Source: Mediterraneibacter gnavus ATCC 29149
Lineage (GTDB): Bacteria; Bacillota; Clostridia; Lachnospirales; Lachnospiraceae
NCBI RefSeq assembly: GCF_008121495.1
Contig: NZ_CP043051.1
Span: 1,815,001 to 1,879,000, forward strand
Direction: 5' to 3'
Length of the DNA stretch: 64,000 nucleotides
Position numbers and translations under genes: made by a program. The notes beneath the pieces are model-generated. The model was not told the origin of the DNA and searched no databases. It was given only the letters and a program-made list of their open reading frames with translations. This document shows positions 34,901-43,505 of this stretch, piece after piece. Each line of letters opens with the position of its first letter. The stretch's first letter is position 1.

Positions 34901-35476
34901 ACCGGAGAATTCAAAGCCGTGGAAGTGCCGCATATTCCGAGTGCACAGGAAATCTTAGATGACATTCTGGCAAACCATAAGATTCCATCAGAAGTGAAAG
35001 CGGGAACAGAAAGACTGGTTCTGCCGGAAGTTCCGGAAGGAAGTAAGATCGAGATCGTGGCAGTAAATCCGGAAGGAATCATCGGACTGGATGGAAAGGT
35101 AACAACACCGGAAAATGATACGGATGTGATCGTGACCATTCAGGTAACGGATACAAACGGAGCAACAGCCAAAGCTGATGTGAAGGTTTTGGTCAGAGGA
35201 GAAAAAGCCGATCCAAATCCAGATCCAAATCCGAATCCAGACCCGGGTCCGGACGACGATCACAACGGAAATGATAACAATGGTGGAAACAACAATACAG
35301 GAAACAACGGTGGAAGCAGCAACAGCGGAAGTCATAACAATGGAAGTACATCCGGTTCCCACTCTCAGAGTGTGCAGACAGGAGACAATGCCAATGTGAT
35401 CATGTGGGCAGTACTTCTGGTGGCAGCAGTAGCAGTTGTCGGCGCAGTAGTGATTATCAGAAGAAAGAAAAAATAA
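28970..35476 (+). CDS. Giant secreted, cell-wall-anchored GH95 alpha-L-fucosidase
   Basis: 2168 residues. Signal peptide (about 1-37, ending VVHA); GH95 domain (about 45-855) with [71 protein letters not shown] and [16 protein letters not shown], blocks that in known enzymes carry the catalytic Glu and the Asn/Asp pair activating water. Then an Fn3 (~862-950), a jelly-roll binding-like domain (~960-1087), a Big2-like domain (~1090-1173), a second jelly-roll (~1183-1320), FIVAR (~1323-1390), two Fn3, five InlB/Listeria-Bacteroides-type repeats (~1567-1983), an Ig-like domain, an Asp/Pro/Asn/Gly linker, and a sorting end VQTGDN-hydrophobic-RRKKK. It should release alpha-1,2-fucose from mucin or milk glycans at the surface. 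The ATG is chosen over an upstream TTG. Confidence 0.93.
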   Translation: MKTRRKKQTKRVLASALAAVVAASAVPVSNSVVHAEESQDRSELKLRYTSAAPDSYDGWEKWSLPIGNSGIGASVFGGVQTERIQLNEKSLWSGGPSESRPDYNGGNLEEKGRNGQTVKEIQQLFANGDNDAASSKCGELVGLSDDAGVNGYGYYLSYGNMYLDFKGISDKDVENYERTLDLNTAIAGVEYDNGDTHYTRENFVSYPDNVLVTRLTAEGGDKLNLDVRVEPDNEAGGGSNKNTIQAQSYQREWETTVKDALISIDGQLKDNQMRFSSQTKVLTEGGTTEDGDEKVTVKDAKAVTIITSIGTDYKNDYPVYRTGESQEQVASRVRAYVDKAADTVVNDSYDTLKQAHVDDYSSIFGRVNLDLGQVPSEKTTDKLLKAYNDGSASEQERRYLEVMLFQYGRYLTIESSRETPEDDPSRATLPSNLQGIWVGANSSAWHSDYHMNVNLQMNYWPTYSTNMAECAQPLISYVDSLREPGRVTAKIYAGVDQGFMAHTQNNPFGWTCPGWSFDWGWSPAAVPWILQNCWEYYEFTGDVSYMQNYIYPMMKEEAIFYDNILIDDGTGHLVSSPSYSPEHGPRTAGNTYEQTLIWQLYEDTIKAAETLGVDADLVATWKDHQSRLKGPIEIGDSGQIKEWYEETTVNSMGQGYGHRHISHMLGLFPGDLISSDTPEYFEAARVSMNNRTDESTGWGMGQRINTWARLADGNRAYKLITDLFKNGIMTNLWDTHPPFQIDGNFGMTSGVAEMLLQSNMGYINMLPALPDAWASGSVSGLVARGNFEVSMNWKNKHLTSAEILSNNGGTATVQVPNASFATITDANGNVVDVKVESQDRVSFETQAGQTYYVKDVPVKGEAPTGLSAKRTDDNTGKLTWDEVKTKKDKDITYNVYRQIESGDVQKIAGGVEKTEYIDKNADKALGTIRYQVSAVVDGKETKLSEKVELTEPLGAGKIDNKDPHIVYTGAWGDWDTANEGNYKDTIKYLNKPTGKETVELEFVGTGIEVITCTNTDRGKYEVFIDGESCGKVDTYSSTTKRQQVVFKKDDLKHGTHTLELKVLNEKVDASSGTKVELDALNILDNTITLPEKVEVSTVSGITTIGKEGTVQMQAKVTPGDTKDKSVTWTSFDTSIASVDENGLVTVHKKNGEVTITATANADSEVSGSCKLTVALFGDLGSGETIVEDASEDGKRNDAISWSGSEWSTWAGEPEKHHGKTKTEVPSTGNQAGKYFEYTFTGTGIEVYAQKHANFASYDVSIDGGKAENVSLAGSGGGDPQQKIFEAKNLENKQHTIRCTIVARDGKTQANLDYLKIFAPVQAAEVNKADLQTAIESGAGLIEGAYDADKWEAFKEAYKVAVEVMNNADADQDAVEKAAAALNAAMEALGDPNVPEIGEVQGEAVHVESSAVILEWGQVKGAASYLVKWNDQEVKTSDTRIRIEGLESGVTYDFNIFALNTKDVPSENAIEIHGITTTDVVKPGVVTEIKATPVDEDSAKLTWTAPADTDVASYNIYQNGVKIGDSKNTEFTMDKLEVGTVYEVRITAVDNAGNESIPAPFKFTFTEPEKENFTLKAAANAEEMGIVSVEPQQDSYEAGTEVTVKAEAKEGFRFVNWTKTGTEEEVSTEAAYKFAITENTDLTANFVKEEVPEEIFHVTIKANDNTMGTVTIDSADGSYKKGEKAEVIAVANEGFRFVNWTDAEGNVISESNPYVFEVTKDLDLTANFEKIPAEKYTFSVAANDEKMGSVAVEPQQDTYEAGTEIKVSAVPASEDYEFVGFTKKGTQEIVSKENPYVFQIQENMELTANFKEVEHSYLIYVESPDPQMGTVTMDPANEGNIYKEGTEITVKAEPKDGYEFTQWLEVTEADGEEVLTPVEGAQAEYKFHAESDRVLRAEFRLAPVPETYYRVVVQSNDENMGRVSMDKEDGTYKEGATASVKAEAKERFEFVGWKEKGQTEYVSKDAEYQFKVTKNIELTGEFKAVEVPHIPSAQEILDDILANHKIPSEVKAGTERLVLPEVPEGSKIEIVAVNPEGIIGLDGKVTTPENDTDVIVTIQVTDTNGATAKADVKVLVRGEKADPNPDPNPNPDPGPDDDHNGNDNNGGNNNTGNNGGSSNSGSHNNGSTSGSHSQSVQTGDNANVIMWAVLLVAAVAVVGAVVIIRRKKK

Positions 35477-35504
35477 ACAGGATTGTAAAAGCCTGAAAAA
35501 ATGA

Positions 35505-35541
35505 GATGGTGGATGAAATAATTGGTTTCATCCGCCATTTT
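35505..35541 (+). terminator. Terminator of the fucosidase gene
   Basis: ATGGTGGATGAAA and TTTCATCCGCCAT form a 13-bp stem followed by TTTTTAT. Confidence 0.85.
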
Positions 35542-35555
35542 TATCACGTAAATCT

Positions 35556-35584
35556 ATTGCAGAATTGCAGATTTTGTGTTAGAC
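35556..35584 (+). promoter_or_regulatory. Promoter of secG
   Basis: TTGCAG and TAGACT with a 17-nt spacer and an upstream TG (TGTTAGACT). Confidence 0.6.
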
Positions 35585-35616
35585 TATAAAAGGTTATCCA
35601 CAGGAGGTGTGAACGT

Positions 35617-35859
35617 ATGGATATTTTAAAAATTGTGTTAATGATTATTTTTGTAATAGATTGTATTGCGTTGTCAGCAATTATTCTTCTTCAGGAAGGA
35701 AAGTCCGCAGGACTTGGAACGATCAGCGGTGCGGCAGATTCTTATTGGGGACAGAATAAAGGCCGTTCTATGGAAGGCGCTCTTGTGAAGTCTACCAAGT
35801 TTCTTGCTATTTTATTTTTAGTACTTGCAGCAGTGCTGAATCTGAAAGTATTTAACTAA
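35617..35859 (+). CDS. secG: Preprotein translocase subunit SecG
   Basis: 80 residues with two membrane helices (about 5-24 and 58-75) and the SecG signature LLQEGKSAGLGTISGAAD followed by KGRSMEGALVKSTKFLAILF. It is the small stimulatory subunit of the SecYEG channel. AGGAGG precedes the ATG. The neighbours rnr and smpB form a conserved Firmicute cluster, though a terminator separates secG from rnr here. Confidence 0.96.
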   Translation: MDILKIVLMIIFVIDCIALSAIILLQEGKSAGLGTISGAADSYWGQNKGRSMEGALVKSTKFLAILFLVLAAVLNLKVFN

Positions 35860-35870
35860 GAGAAAGCGAT

Positions 35871-35906
35871 AAAACACTCTATGCAAAAATAGGGTGTTTT
35901 TCTTTT
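35871..35906 (+). terminator. Terminator after secG
   Basis: AAAACACTCTAT and ATAGGGTGTTTT around GCAAAA, followed by TCTTTT. It may be partial, allowing some read-through into rnr. Confidence 0.8.
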
Positions 35907-35976
35907 ATGAAAAATTGACGGAAGTCGAATAGAGGATACAAAAAAGGAACTACTAAGTATGAAAGAAGGTGAACGA

Positions 35977-38100
35977 ATGGAACATACATTTGAGAAACGA
36001 AAAAAGGTGATTTATGATTTGATCTGTGACGATCTTTATGTACCGATGAAGCTGAAGGAGATTGCGATGCTTCTGCAGATTCCGAGAGAACAGAGAAACG
36101 AATTAAAGGAAGTATTGGAAGCCCTGGAGGCGGATGGCAAGATTTACGTCTCAAAGAAAGGGAAATATGTCAAAGGACAGCCTCAGTATTTAAAAGGAAT
36201 ATTTCAGGCGAATCTTCGCGGATTCGGATTTGTGCTCAGAGAGGATGAAGAGGATGTTTTTATTCCGGAAGAGAATATCAACGGTGCATTTCAGGGAGAT
36301 GAGGTGGAATTTCTGATTACCAAGTCACCGGAGGGCAGACGAAAAGAAGGAAAGATCGTGCGTGTGGTATCTCATGGAACGACAAAAGTGATTGGTCTGT
36401 ATGAGAAGAGCAAAAGTTTTGGATTTGTACGACCGGATAATCAGAGATTTTTAAAAGATATTTATATTCCGGCAGGCAAAGAAAAAGGTGCGATGACCGG
36501 ACACAAGGTAGTGGTAGAACTGACGTCCTACGGCGGGGAAAATATGAAGCCGGAGGGAAAAGTCGTGGAGATCATCGGGCATATCAATGATCCGGGAACC
36601 GATATCATGTCTATTGTGAAAGGTTATGATATGCCGGTGGAATTTCCGGAGAAGGTGCTAAATCAGGCGGAACGTGTCGGAAAAGATGTAAGTGAAGCGG
36701 ATATGGCAGGGCGCATGGATTTAAGAGACTGGCAGATGGTGACCATTGACGGAGAGGATGCAAAGGATCTGGATGACGCTGTTTCTCTGACAGAAGTGGA
36801 GAACGGATGGAAGCTGGGAGTGCATATTGCAGATGTGACCAACTATGTGCAGGAAAAAAGTGCATTGGATCGGGAGGCGCTGAAACGCGGGACCAGTGTG
36901 TATCTGGCAGACCGGGTGATTCCGATGCTGCCCCATAAGCTTTCGAATGGAATCTGTTCTTTAAACGCAGGAGAGAACAGGCTTGCGCTAAGCTGTATTA
37001 TGACTGTTGACAAAAAAGGTGAGATTGTGGATCATGTGATCGCAGAGACGGTGATCCGGGTGGACCAGAGAATGTCTTATACGAGTGTTGCAAAAATTCT
37101 GGAAGCGCAGGATGAGCAGGAGAGACAAAAATACGAAAAGCTGGTTCCGATGTTTGAACAGATGGCAGAAGTTTCAGGGCTGCTTCGGGAACGCAGGAAA
37201 AAGAGAGGCGCAATCGACTTTGATTTTCCTGAGACGAAGATGATTCTGGATGAACAGGGAAGACCAGTGGAATTGAAACCATATGAGCGAAATGTGGCAA
37301 CGAAGATGATCGAGGACTTTATGCTTGCGGCAAATGAAACAGTGGCAGAAGAGTATTTCTGGAGAGAGATTCCGTTTTTATATCGTACCCATGAGGCGCC
37401 AGAAGAAGATAAGGTAAAAAAACTGAGTACGTTTATCAATAATTTCGGATATCACATCCATATGGGAAATGAAATCCGCCCGAAAGAAATCCAGAAGCTG
37501 CTGGAAAAAGTGGAGGGAACTCCACAGGAGGCTCTGATCAGCAGACTGGCGCTGCGTTCCATGAAGCAGGCGCGCTATACACCGGAAAATGCAGGGCACT
37601 TCGGTCTGGCGGCGCAGTATTATACACATTTTACGTCTCCGATCCGGCGGTATCCGGATCTGCAAATCCACAGGATCATTAAGGAGAATCTGCGCGGCAG
37701 ACTAAGTGATGACAGAATGGCACATTATGAAAAGATTCTGCAGGAGGTGGCAACACAGTCCAGTGAGATGGAGCGCAGAGCAGAAGAGGCTGAACGTGAG
37801 ACCGTAAAATTAAAGAAAGTAGAATATATGCAGGATCGGATCGGAGAGGAATTCGAAGGTGTGATCTCCGGTATTACAAAATGGGGAGCATACGTGGAAC
37901 TGCCGAATACGATAGAAGGTCTTGTACATGTGGTGAATATGAAGGACGACCACTATGAGTACCGGGAAGAGCAGTATGAACTGGTGGGAGAGCATTTCCG
38001 TAATGTCTATAAACTGGGACAGAGAGTCCGTGTGCGTGTCCTTGGTGCAGACCGGCTGCAGAGAACGATTGATTTTGAGTTTTGCGAAGAAAACGAGTAG
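35977..38100 (+). CDS. rnr: Ribonuclease R
   Basis: 707-residue 3'-5' exoribonuclease that degrades structured RNA and works with tmRNA-SmpB on stalled mRNAs. Domains: N-terminal helix-turn-helix-like region, two cold-shock OB folds (about 70-215), the RNB catalytic domain with the metal-binding Asp cluster DGEDAKDLDDAVSL and later HFTSPIRRYPDLQIHR, and a C-terminal S1 domain (FEGVISGITKWGAYVELPN, about 625-705). The start is the ATG following AGGTGA by 4 nt; an in-frame ATG 18 nt upstream is the alternative. smpB follows after 30 nt. Confidence 0.96.
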   Translation: MEHTFEKRKKVIYDLICDDLYVPMKLKEIAMLLQIPREQRNELKEVLEALEADGKIYVSKKGKYVKGQPQYLKGIFQANLRGFGFVLREDEEDVFIPEENINGAFQGDEVEFLITKSPEGRRKEGKIVRVVSHGTTKVIGLYEKSKSFGFVRPDNQRFLKDIYIPAGKEKGAMTGHKVVVELTSYGGENMKPEGKVVEIIGHINDPGTDIMSIVKGYDMPVEFPEKVLNQAERVGKDVSEADMAGRMDLRDWQMVTIDGEDAKDLDDAVSLTEVENGWKLGVHIADVTNYVQEKSALDREALKRGTSVYLADRVIPMLPHKLSNGICSLNAGENRLALSCIMTVDKKGEIVDHVIAETVIRVDQRMSYTSVAKILEAQDEQERQKYEKLVPMFEQMAEVSGLLRERRKKRGAIDFDFPETKMILDEQGRPVELKPYERNVATKMIEDFMLAANETVAEEYFWREIPFLYRTHEAPEEDKVKKLSTFINNFGYHIHMGNEIRPKEIQKLLEKVEGTPQEALISRLALRSMKQARYTPENAGHFGLAAQYYTHFTSPIRRYPDLQIHRIIKENLRGRLSDDRMAHYEKILQEVATQSSEMERRAEEAERETVKLKKVEYMQDRIGEEFEGVISGITKWGAYVELPNTIEGLVHVVNMKDDHYEYREEQYELVGEHFRNVYKLGQRVRVRVLGADRLQRTIDFEFCEENE

Positions 38101-38130
38101 AGTTTAACGGGAAGAAGAGAGGAAAGTGCG

Positions 38131-38595
38131 ATGGCAAAAAAAGAAGGCAAATTGATCGCCAACAATAAAAAAGCATATCACGATTATTTTATTCTGGAAA
38201 AATATGAGGCGGGAATCGTACTGCATGGAACAGAGGTCAAATCCCTCCGCATGGGACAGTGCAGTATCAAGGAAGCGTTTATCCGGATCGAAAACGGTGA
38301 GATGTTTATTTATGGAATGCATGTTTCTCCTTATGAAAAGGGAAATATCTTTAATAAGGATCCGCTGAGACCGAGAAAGCTTCTGCTCCATAAAAAGGAG
38401 ATTGACAAGATTTTCGGCAAGATGAAGGAAAAGGGAAATACAGTGGTTCCGCTCCAGGTGTACTTCAACGGAAGCCTTGTAAAAGTGGAAGTTGGACTTG
38501 CAAAAGGTAAGAAATTGTACGATAAGCGGGATGATATCGCGAAAAAAGACCAGAAAAGAGAAGCGCAGAGAGAATTTAAAATCAGAAATCTGTAA
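38131..38595 (+). CDS. smpB: SsrA-binding protein SmpB
   Basis: 154 residues, normal length. Seen: [20 protein letters not shown], the conserved GTEVKSLR, and the basic C-terminal tail [20 protein letters not shown] that inserts into the decoding centre. It carries tmRNA to stalled ribosomes. AGAGGAAAG precedes the ATG. It is cotranscribed with rnr. The tmRNA gene itself is not found next to it. Confidence 0.97.
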   Translation: MAKKEGKLIANNKKAYHDYFILEKYEAGIVLHGTEVKSLRMGQCSIKEAFIRIENGEMFIYGMHVSPYEKGNIFNKDPLRPRKLLLHKKEIDKIFGKMKEKGNTVVPLQVYFNGSLVKVEVGLAKGKKLYDKRDDIAKKDQKREAQREFKIRNL

Positions 38596-38600
38596 GAAAT

Positions 38601-38640
38601 ATGCCATCGGGCGGAAGTTATTCTTCCAGTCCGATGGCAT
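38601..38640. terminator. Bidirectional terminator between smpB and HAD gene
   Basis: ATGCCATCGG and CCGATGGCAT form a perfect 10-bp stem between convergent genes. T-rich bases follow on both strands (GTTTG; ATTTCTT). The right arm overlaps the end of the HAD gene. Confidence 0.7.
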
Positions 38641-39214
38641 GTTTGATTTCTGAGAGATTCTCTCCAGTAAAGACCATTCCATTCATCCCGAGCTTCTGAG
38701 CAGCTTTGATGTTTTCGGGTTTGTCATCCATAAAAAAGCAGTCGGACGGATTCAGTGAAAAGGTATCAAACAGATGCTGGTAAATATCCGGATTTGGTTT
38801 GAATTTTTTGATGGATCCGGAATAGACTGCACCGTCAAATAAGCGGGTAATCTCGAAAAAATCTGCATGTTCTTCAAAGAAAATCGGAGCGTTGGAAAGA
38901 ATGTAAAGCCCTGTGTGCTGTTCTTTTAATCTGTGGATCATATCCCACACCGGCTGAATCGGGATCATGTGTTGATACCAGGTGGCAAAGCATTTGCGGG
39001 CAGTGTCATGAAGGCAGTCCGGCAGCAGGTGAAGTGTTTCCTCCTGGTATTCTTCATAGGGAATACTTCCCTCATCCAATGCCTGCCAGTTGTGGTAGAT
39101 GGCATTTTTCAGAATGGGAAGATCTTCGCGATTGCAGTAGGAGCGCAATAAGTCATCTGATTGAAAGGTAGCAAGGACATTTCCGAAATCAAAGATAATA
39201 TGTTTATAATTCAT
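38618..39214 (-). CDS. HAD family hydrolase (YihX-like)
   Basis: 198-residue phosphatase of the haloacid dehalogenase superfamily. Motif I is FDFGNVLAT (the DFGNVL variant seen in YihX-like sugar phosphatases, with Asp as likely nucleophile); motif II is LYILSNAP; the Lys of motif III is in SIKKFKPNPDIYQ; motif IV is CFFMDDKPENI. The start is the ATG after AGAAAGGA, shorter than the longest open frame. It may remove phosphate from a hexose phosphate or nucleotide; the substrate is not predictable. Stands alone, convergent with smpB. Confidence 0.88.
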   Translation of the reverse strand: MNYKHIIFDFGNVLATFQSDDLLRSYCNREDLPILKNAIYHNWQALDEGSIPYEEYQEETLHLLPDCLHDTARKCFATWYQHMIPIQPVWDMIHRLKEQHTGLYILSNAPIFFEEHADFFEITRLFDGAVYSGSIKKFKPNPDIYQHLFDTFSLNPSDCFFMDDKPENIKAAQKLGMNGMVFTGENLSEIKHAIGLEE

Positions 39215-39326
39215 AAGTAAAATCCTTTCTGAAGCGTATTTGAAACTCTGTTTATCATAGCACAGAACAGGAGAAAATTCATCTATGGATCTTATGAGAA
39301 AGGAAGTGTGCTTTTGAGAAAAATGT

Positions 39327-39335
39327 GGTAAAATG
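39327..39335 (+). promoter_or_regulatory. Extended -10 promoter upstream of the PD-(D/E)XK-like gene
   Basis: TGGTAAAAT fits TG-N-TANNNT. The 180-nt leader that follows contains three hairpins in a row: CCACAT/ATGTGG, ACAGGC/GCCTGT and CAGGAG/CTCCTG. Apart from these I see nothing in the 300 bases between the HAD gene and the next gene. Confidence 0.4.
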
Positions 39336-39513
39336 GATAAAAGCATATTTTTCTAACATTCATTTGATTCCACATGTGTAATGTGGAATATCTTATTCAT
39401 TTCAAAAACAGGCAAACGCCTGTCCTTTCAGAAAATTCATGCTTTTCAAATCAAGCAGGCAGGAGTTTTCGGAAGGCGAAATCTCCTGAAAGAAAAAAAG
39501 AAGGAGGTTTTGT

Positions 39514-40389
39514 ATGGAAATGCAAAAAGAAGAAGCCAAAATGCTTCAGTGGCATCCTGCATTTTTCGCAGAGATACAGATCGAACTGCAGGAAGATGCC
39601 GAACATCTGATTTTTGAGAATGAGCATCAGCTGGGAACCAAACCAAAAGAAATCGATGTTCTGATCATCAAAAAGGACAAGGGTCGGGTAATCCGAAAGA
39701 ATATCGGGCGGATTTTCCGACAACATAATATCGTGGAATATAAAAGTCCCCTGGATTATCTGAGTATCGATGATTTTTATAAGGTGTATGGGTATACCTG
39801 TTTTTACAAATCCGATACCAGTCAGATGGACAGCATTCCGATAGAAGAACTTACGATTACTCTGGTAACAGGAAAATATCCACGAAAATTGATGCACCAC
39901 TTGAAAACAACACTGAGATATCAAGTAAAAAAAGCTGAAAGCGGGATTTATTATGTGACGGGAGATAAAATTCCGATTCAGATTATTGTAACAAAAGAAC
40001 TGACAGAAGCTGAAAATCTGTGGCTGAAAAGTCTGACCAACGAACTGGAACAGAATGAGACCGCAGAAAAATTATTGGAAGAATATTCAAAAAATCAGGC
40101 AAATGCACTGTATCGCTCCGTCATGGAATTGATCGTGCGGGCCAACAAACAGAAGTTTGAGGAGGTAAAAGGAATGTGTGATGCACTGCGGGAATTGATG
40201 AAAGATGAGATTGATGCGGAAGTGAACAAGCGCTTGGAAATAACTAAAAAGGAGAGCTCTGAAGCAGTAGAAAAACGAATCAATGCTCTGAATCTGGCGC
40301 TTTCTAAGGCAGACCGGATAGCTGATATTATAAAGGCAGCAGAGGATCATGATTATCAGCAGAAATTATTCGAGGAATTTGGTCTGTAG
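39514..40389 (+). CDS. Hypothetical protein with PD-(D/E)XK nuclease-like core
   Basis: 291 residues, cytoplasmic. KPKEIDVLIIKK (about 43-54) followed by NIVEYKSPLDYLSIDDFYK (about 73) has the Asp...Glu-X-Lys spacing of PD-(D/E)XK nuclease folds, like the transposase/Rpn-type proteins common in Lachnospiraceae. The second half is helical and charged (about 170-270) and may be a coiled coil. Perfect AAGGAGG site. It is 11 nt from the downstream AraC gene, so they may share a transcript. The role is unknown: a decayed transposon enzyme, a recombination factor or a defence nuclease are all possible. Confidence 0.72.
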   Translation: MEMQKEEAKMLQWHPAFFAEIQIELQEDAEHLIFENEHQLGTKPKEIDVLIIKKDKGRVIRKNIGRIFRQHNIVEYKSPLDYLSIDDFYKVYGYTCFYKSDTSQMDSIPIEELTITLVTGKYPRKLMHHLKTTLRYQVKKAESGIYYVTGDKIPIQIIVTKELTEAENLWLKSLTNELEQNETAEKLLEEYSKNQANALYRSVMELIVRANKQKFEEVKGMCDALRELMKDEIDAEVNKRLEITKKESSEAVEKRINALNLALSKADRIADIIKAAEDHDYQQKLFEEFGL

Positions 40390-40400
40390 AGGAGAGAAAA

Positions 40401-41222
40401 ATGAAGTACAATCATGAGCTGATCGTGCCGGATGAGGGGCTGCCCTTCAAGATGTTTATTTTTGAGGGCAAGGATGGCAATTATAAGCGTGAGATGCACT
40501 GGCATCGTTCTGTGGAGATTTTTGCGGTCTGTGAGGGGGAACTTTGTTTCTATATCAAAGAGAAGCCGTATCCTCTTGTGCAGGGAGAATTTATGATCGT
40601 GAATTCCAACGAAGTTCATTCCGTGCATTCTCCAAAGCCGAACCAGACGATTGTATTGCAGATACCGATCCGGTTGTTTGAGAATTATTTTACGGGAGAA
40701 GGATTCATCTGGTTTACACACAATCCGGTGGATCGGGATGAACGGCTGATGGAGTTGATCCGCCAGATGTATGAGGTGTACATAAAAAAAGAGCGTGGCT
40801 ATGAAATGGAAGTGAAAGGTCTGTTTTATCTTGTGATGCATTTGCTGGTATCTGAGTATCAGCGGATTGATGTGACCGAGGCGCAGCTTCGGGACAATAA
40901 AAATCTGAACCGTCTTTCTACGATTACATCCTATATTAAAGAAAATTATGCATCAGAAATGACACTGGAGAGTCTGGCGAAGATTTTTGGATATTCTCCG
41001 ACCTATCTTTCAAGGATGTTTCAGAAATATGCGGGGGTAAATTTTAAAGCCTATCTGCAGGATATCCGGTTGAGATATGCATGGAAGGAAGTCAAAGACA
41101 GTGATAAGACCTTAAGTGAGATCGCTATGGAGAATGGTTTTCCAAACAGCAAGGCGCTCGCCAGATCATTTCAGAAAAAATACGGGATGCTTCCAAGCGA
41201 ATATCGAAAAAGAGAGAAGTGA
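40401..41222 (+). CDS. AraC family transcriptional regulator
   Basis: 273 residues. An N-terminal cupin-like sensor domain (about 20-110, EMHWHRSVEIFAVCEGELCF, with the paired His typical of sugar-binding sensors) precedes two C-terminal helix-turn-helix units (about 170-270: LESLAKIFGYSPTYLSRMFQ and LSEIAMENGFPNSKALARSF). Members usually activate sugar-use genes when a ligand binds. The DUF4867-isomerase-kinase operon immediately downstream is the probable target. Confidence 0.93.
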   Translation: MKYNHELIVPDEGLPFKMFIFEGKDGNYKREMHWHRSVEIFAVCEGELCFYIKEKPYPLVQGEFMIVNSNEVHSVHSPKPNQTIVLQIPIRLFENYFTGEGFIWFTHNPVDRDERLMELIRQMYEVYIKKERGYEMEVKGLFYLVMHLLVSEYQRIDVTEAQLRDNKNLNRLSTITSYIKENYASEMTLESLAKIFGYSPTYLSRMFQKYAGVNFKAYLQDIRLRYAWKEVKDSDKTLSEIAMENGFPNSKALARSFQKKYGMLPSEYRKREK

Positions 41223-41299
41223 CTGTTCACAATAACAAAGAGCAAGAAATTGACATAAAATAGATAAATAATAGGTCGCAGAAGCGAAAAAAAGTTGAT

Positions 41300-41352
41300 A
41301 AAATGACCTCAATGGGAAACTTGGAGACAGGTTTTTGATTGGAGGTCATTTT
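41300..41352 (+). promoter_or_regulatory. Hairpin covering the ribosome site of the DUF4867 gene
   Basis: AAAATGACCTC pairs with GAGGTCATTTT (11 bp), with an inner AAACTT/AGGTTT helix. The right arm contains the Shine-Dalgarno GGAGG and runs into TTTT directly before the ATG, so it can act as terminator, as translational block, or both. Confidence 0.6.
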
Positions 41353-41354
41353 TT

Positions 41355-41969
41355 ATGGAAATTCAGAAAGTTACAGATACCGCATTTGCCAAATATGGAA
41401 AAGTGATGTCAGATATTCCGGTAGAGCGGATCTTAAAAGAGATGGAACACACGCCGCTTCCGGAAGATGTGATTTATGTTCCGTCTGTGGAAGCGCTGGA
41501 AGTACTTCCGGATGCGGTGGCAGTCAGAGAAAAAGGATTTGGAGGGCTGCCGATTCAGATTGGGTATTGTAATGGGAGAAATGTGAAGTTGAATGCACTG
41601 GAGTATCACAGATCCTCAGAGATTGATATCGCAGTGACAGATTTGATCCTGCTGCTTGGATGTCAGCAGGACATCAAAGAAGATACCTATGATACAGCTC
41701 TCGTGGAGGCGTTTTTCGTACCGGCAGGAACGGCAGTGGAATTGTATGCGACTACGTTACATTATGCACCATGTAATGCAAAAGCAGGCGGTTTCCGATG
41801 TGTGGTCGTACTTCCGAAGGGAACGAATGAGGCACTTCCGTTTGCACCGGAAGCAAAGGGCGAGAGCAGACTTTTGACAGCAGTGAACAAGTGGCTGATC
41901 GCGCACGAAGACGCAGAGATTGAGGGTGCGGTGAACGGCTTAAAAGGTGAAAATATTACAATTGTGTAA
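41355..41969 (+). CDS. DUF4867 family protein
   Basis: 204 residues with no signal or membrane segments. The middle part (about 60-160: GGLPIQIGYCNGRNVKLNAL, EYHRSSEIDIAVTDLILLLG, FFVPAGTAVELYATTLHYAP) reads as a cupin-like beta-rich fold with His and Glu that could bind metal. The family commonly sits beside sugar isomerase and kinase genes, as here, so an auxiliary isomerase, mutarotase or lyxose isomerase-like role is possible but unproven. Its ribosome site lies inside a hairpin. Confidence 0.75.
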   Translation: MEIQKVTDTAFAKYGKVMSDIPVERILKEMEHTPLPEDVIYVPSVEALEVLPDAVAVREKGFGGLPIQIGYCNGRNVKLNALEYHRSSEIDIAVTDLILLLGCQQDIKEDTYDTALVEAFFVPAGTAVELYATTLHYAPCNAKAGGFRCVVVLPKGTNEALPFAPEAKGESRLLTAVNKWLIAHEDAEIEGAVNGLKGENITIV

Positions 41970-42002
41970 AAATAAAAAGCAAATAGAAAGGATGGTAACA
42001 GT

Positions 42003-43490
42003 ATGAGTAACATGCCAGAATTAAAAATCGGAGTCGTTGCAGTGAGCAGAGATTGTTTTCCGGAGAGTCTTTCCGTGACAAGAAGGGAAAATCTGATCAA
42101 AGCATATAAAGAAAAATATGGAGAGGCGGATATTTATGAGTGTCCGATCTGTATCGTGGAAAGTGAGATCCACATGGTGCAGGCACTGGAGGACATTAAA
42201 AATGCAGGATGTAATGCACTTGTTGTGTATCTTGGAAACTTCGGACCGGAGATCGCAGAGACATTGCTTGCAAAACATTTTGACGGACCGAAGATGTTTA
42301 TCGCAGCAGCAGAAGAGCGCGGAGACAACCTGGTTCAGGGAAGAGGCGATGCTTACTGTGGTATGCTCAATGCAAGCTATAATCTGAAACTTAGAAATGT
42401 AAAGGCCTACATTCCGGAGTATCCGGTAGGAAATGCAGAGGAATGTGCGGACATGATCGCAGAGTTTCGTCCGATCGCAAGAGCTGTCATCGGACTGAAC
42501 AGCTTAAAGATCATCAGCTTTGGACCGCGTCCGTTAAATTTCCTCGCATGTAATGCACCGATCCAGCAGTTGTACAATCTGGGAGTTGAGATCGAAGAAA
42601 ACTCAGAGCTGGATTTATTTGAGGCATTCCATAAACATGATGGAGATGAAAGAATTCCGGAAATCGTAAAAGAGATGGAAGAAGAACTGGGAGCGGGCAA
42701 TAAGAAACCTGAGATCCTCGCGAAACTGGCACAGTATGAACTGACCTTGAAAGACTGGGTAGAAGAGCACAGAGGATACAGAAAATATGTAGCAATCGCA
42801 GGAAAATGCTGGCCGGCGTTCCAGACACAGTTCGGATTTGTTCCATGTTATGTCAACAGCCGTCTGACAGCACAGGGAATTCCGGTATCCTGTGAAGTAG
42901 ATATCTACGGTGCACTGAGCGAATTTATCGGAACAGTTGTCAGTGAAGATACTGTGACACTTCTGGATATCAACAATACAGTACCGAATGACATGTACAA
43001 AGAAGATATCGAAGGCAAGTTCCCATATACACAGAAAGATACATTTATGGGATTCCACTGTGGAAACACAGCGTCCTCCAAGCTGTCATTCTGTGAGATG
43101 AAATACCAGATGATCATGGCGAGAGCGCTTCCGGAAGAGGTGACACAGGGAACTCTGGAAGGAGACATCATCCCTGGAGATATTACATTCTTCCGTCTGC
43201 AGAGTACGGCAGACTGCAAGCTGCGCGCTTATATTGCACAGGGAGAAGTACTTCCGGTGCCGACACGCTCCTTTGGATCCATTGGAATTTTCGCAATTCC
43301 GGAGATGGGAAGATTTTACCGTCATGTTCTGATCGAAGGCAATTATCCGCATCACGGAGCAGTTGCATTTGGAAAATGGGGCAAGGCATTGTTTGAAGTA
43401 TTCAAATATATCGGAGTGGATGTCAGTGAGATCGGATATAATCAGCCAAAAGGTGTCAGATATCCAACGGAAAATCCTTGGAATGAGTAG
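42003..43490 (+). CDS. L-fucose/L-arabinose isomerase family protein
   Basis: 495 residues. The N-terminal part (KIGVVAVSRDCFPESLSVTR) has the Rossmann-like fold of FucI/AraA-type ketol isomerases, and the C-terminal part has the family features GFVPCYVNSRLTAQGIPVSC EVDIYG-type sequence, FHCGNT and HHGAVAFG. It is shorter than FucI (about 590), so it belongs to the divergent FucI/AraA C-terminal-domain group. It would interconvert an aldose and a ketose feeding the kinase 15 nt downstream. The substrate is not settled (L-arabinose, L-fucose, D-arabinose and L-ribulose-type sugars are candidates). Confidence 0.85.
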   Translation: MSNMPELKIGVVAVSRDCFPESLSVTRRENLIKAYKEKYGEADIYECPICIVESEIHMVQALEDIKNAGCNALVVYLGNFGPEIAETLLAKHFDGPKMFIAAAEERGDNLVQGRGDAYCGMLNASYNLKLRNVKAYIPEYPVGNAEECADMIAEFRPIARAVIGLNSLKIISFGPRPLNFLACNAPIQQLYNLGVEIEENSELDLFEAFHKHDGDERIPEIVKEMEEELGAGNKKPEILAKLAQYELTLKDWVEEHRGYRKYVAIAGKCWPAFQTQFGFVPCYVNSRLTAQGIPVSCEVDIYGALSEFIGTVVSEDTVTLLDINNTVPNDMYKEDIEGKFPYTQKDTFMGFHCGNTASSKLSFCEMKYQMIMARALPEEVTQGTLEGDIIPGDITFFRLQSTADCKLRAYIAQGEVLPVPTRSFGSIGIFAIPEMGRFYRHVLIEGNYPHHGAVAFGKWGKALFEVFKYIGVDVSEIGYNQPKGVRYPTENPWNE

Positions 43491-43505
43491 AGTGGGAGGA
43501 AGCGT

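Noticed and set aside
39374-39617. Two overlapping 78-codon frames before the PD-(D/E)XK-like gene
   Set aside because: They overlap each other and the gene start, cross the leader hairpins and lack ribosome sites.
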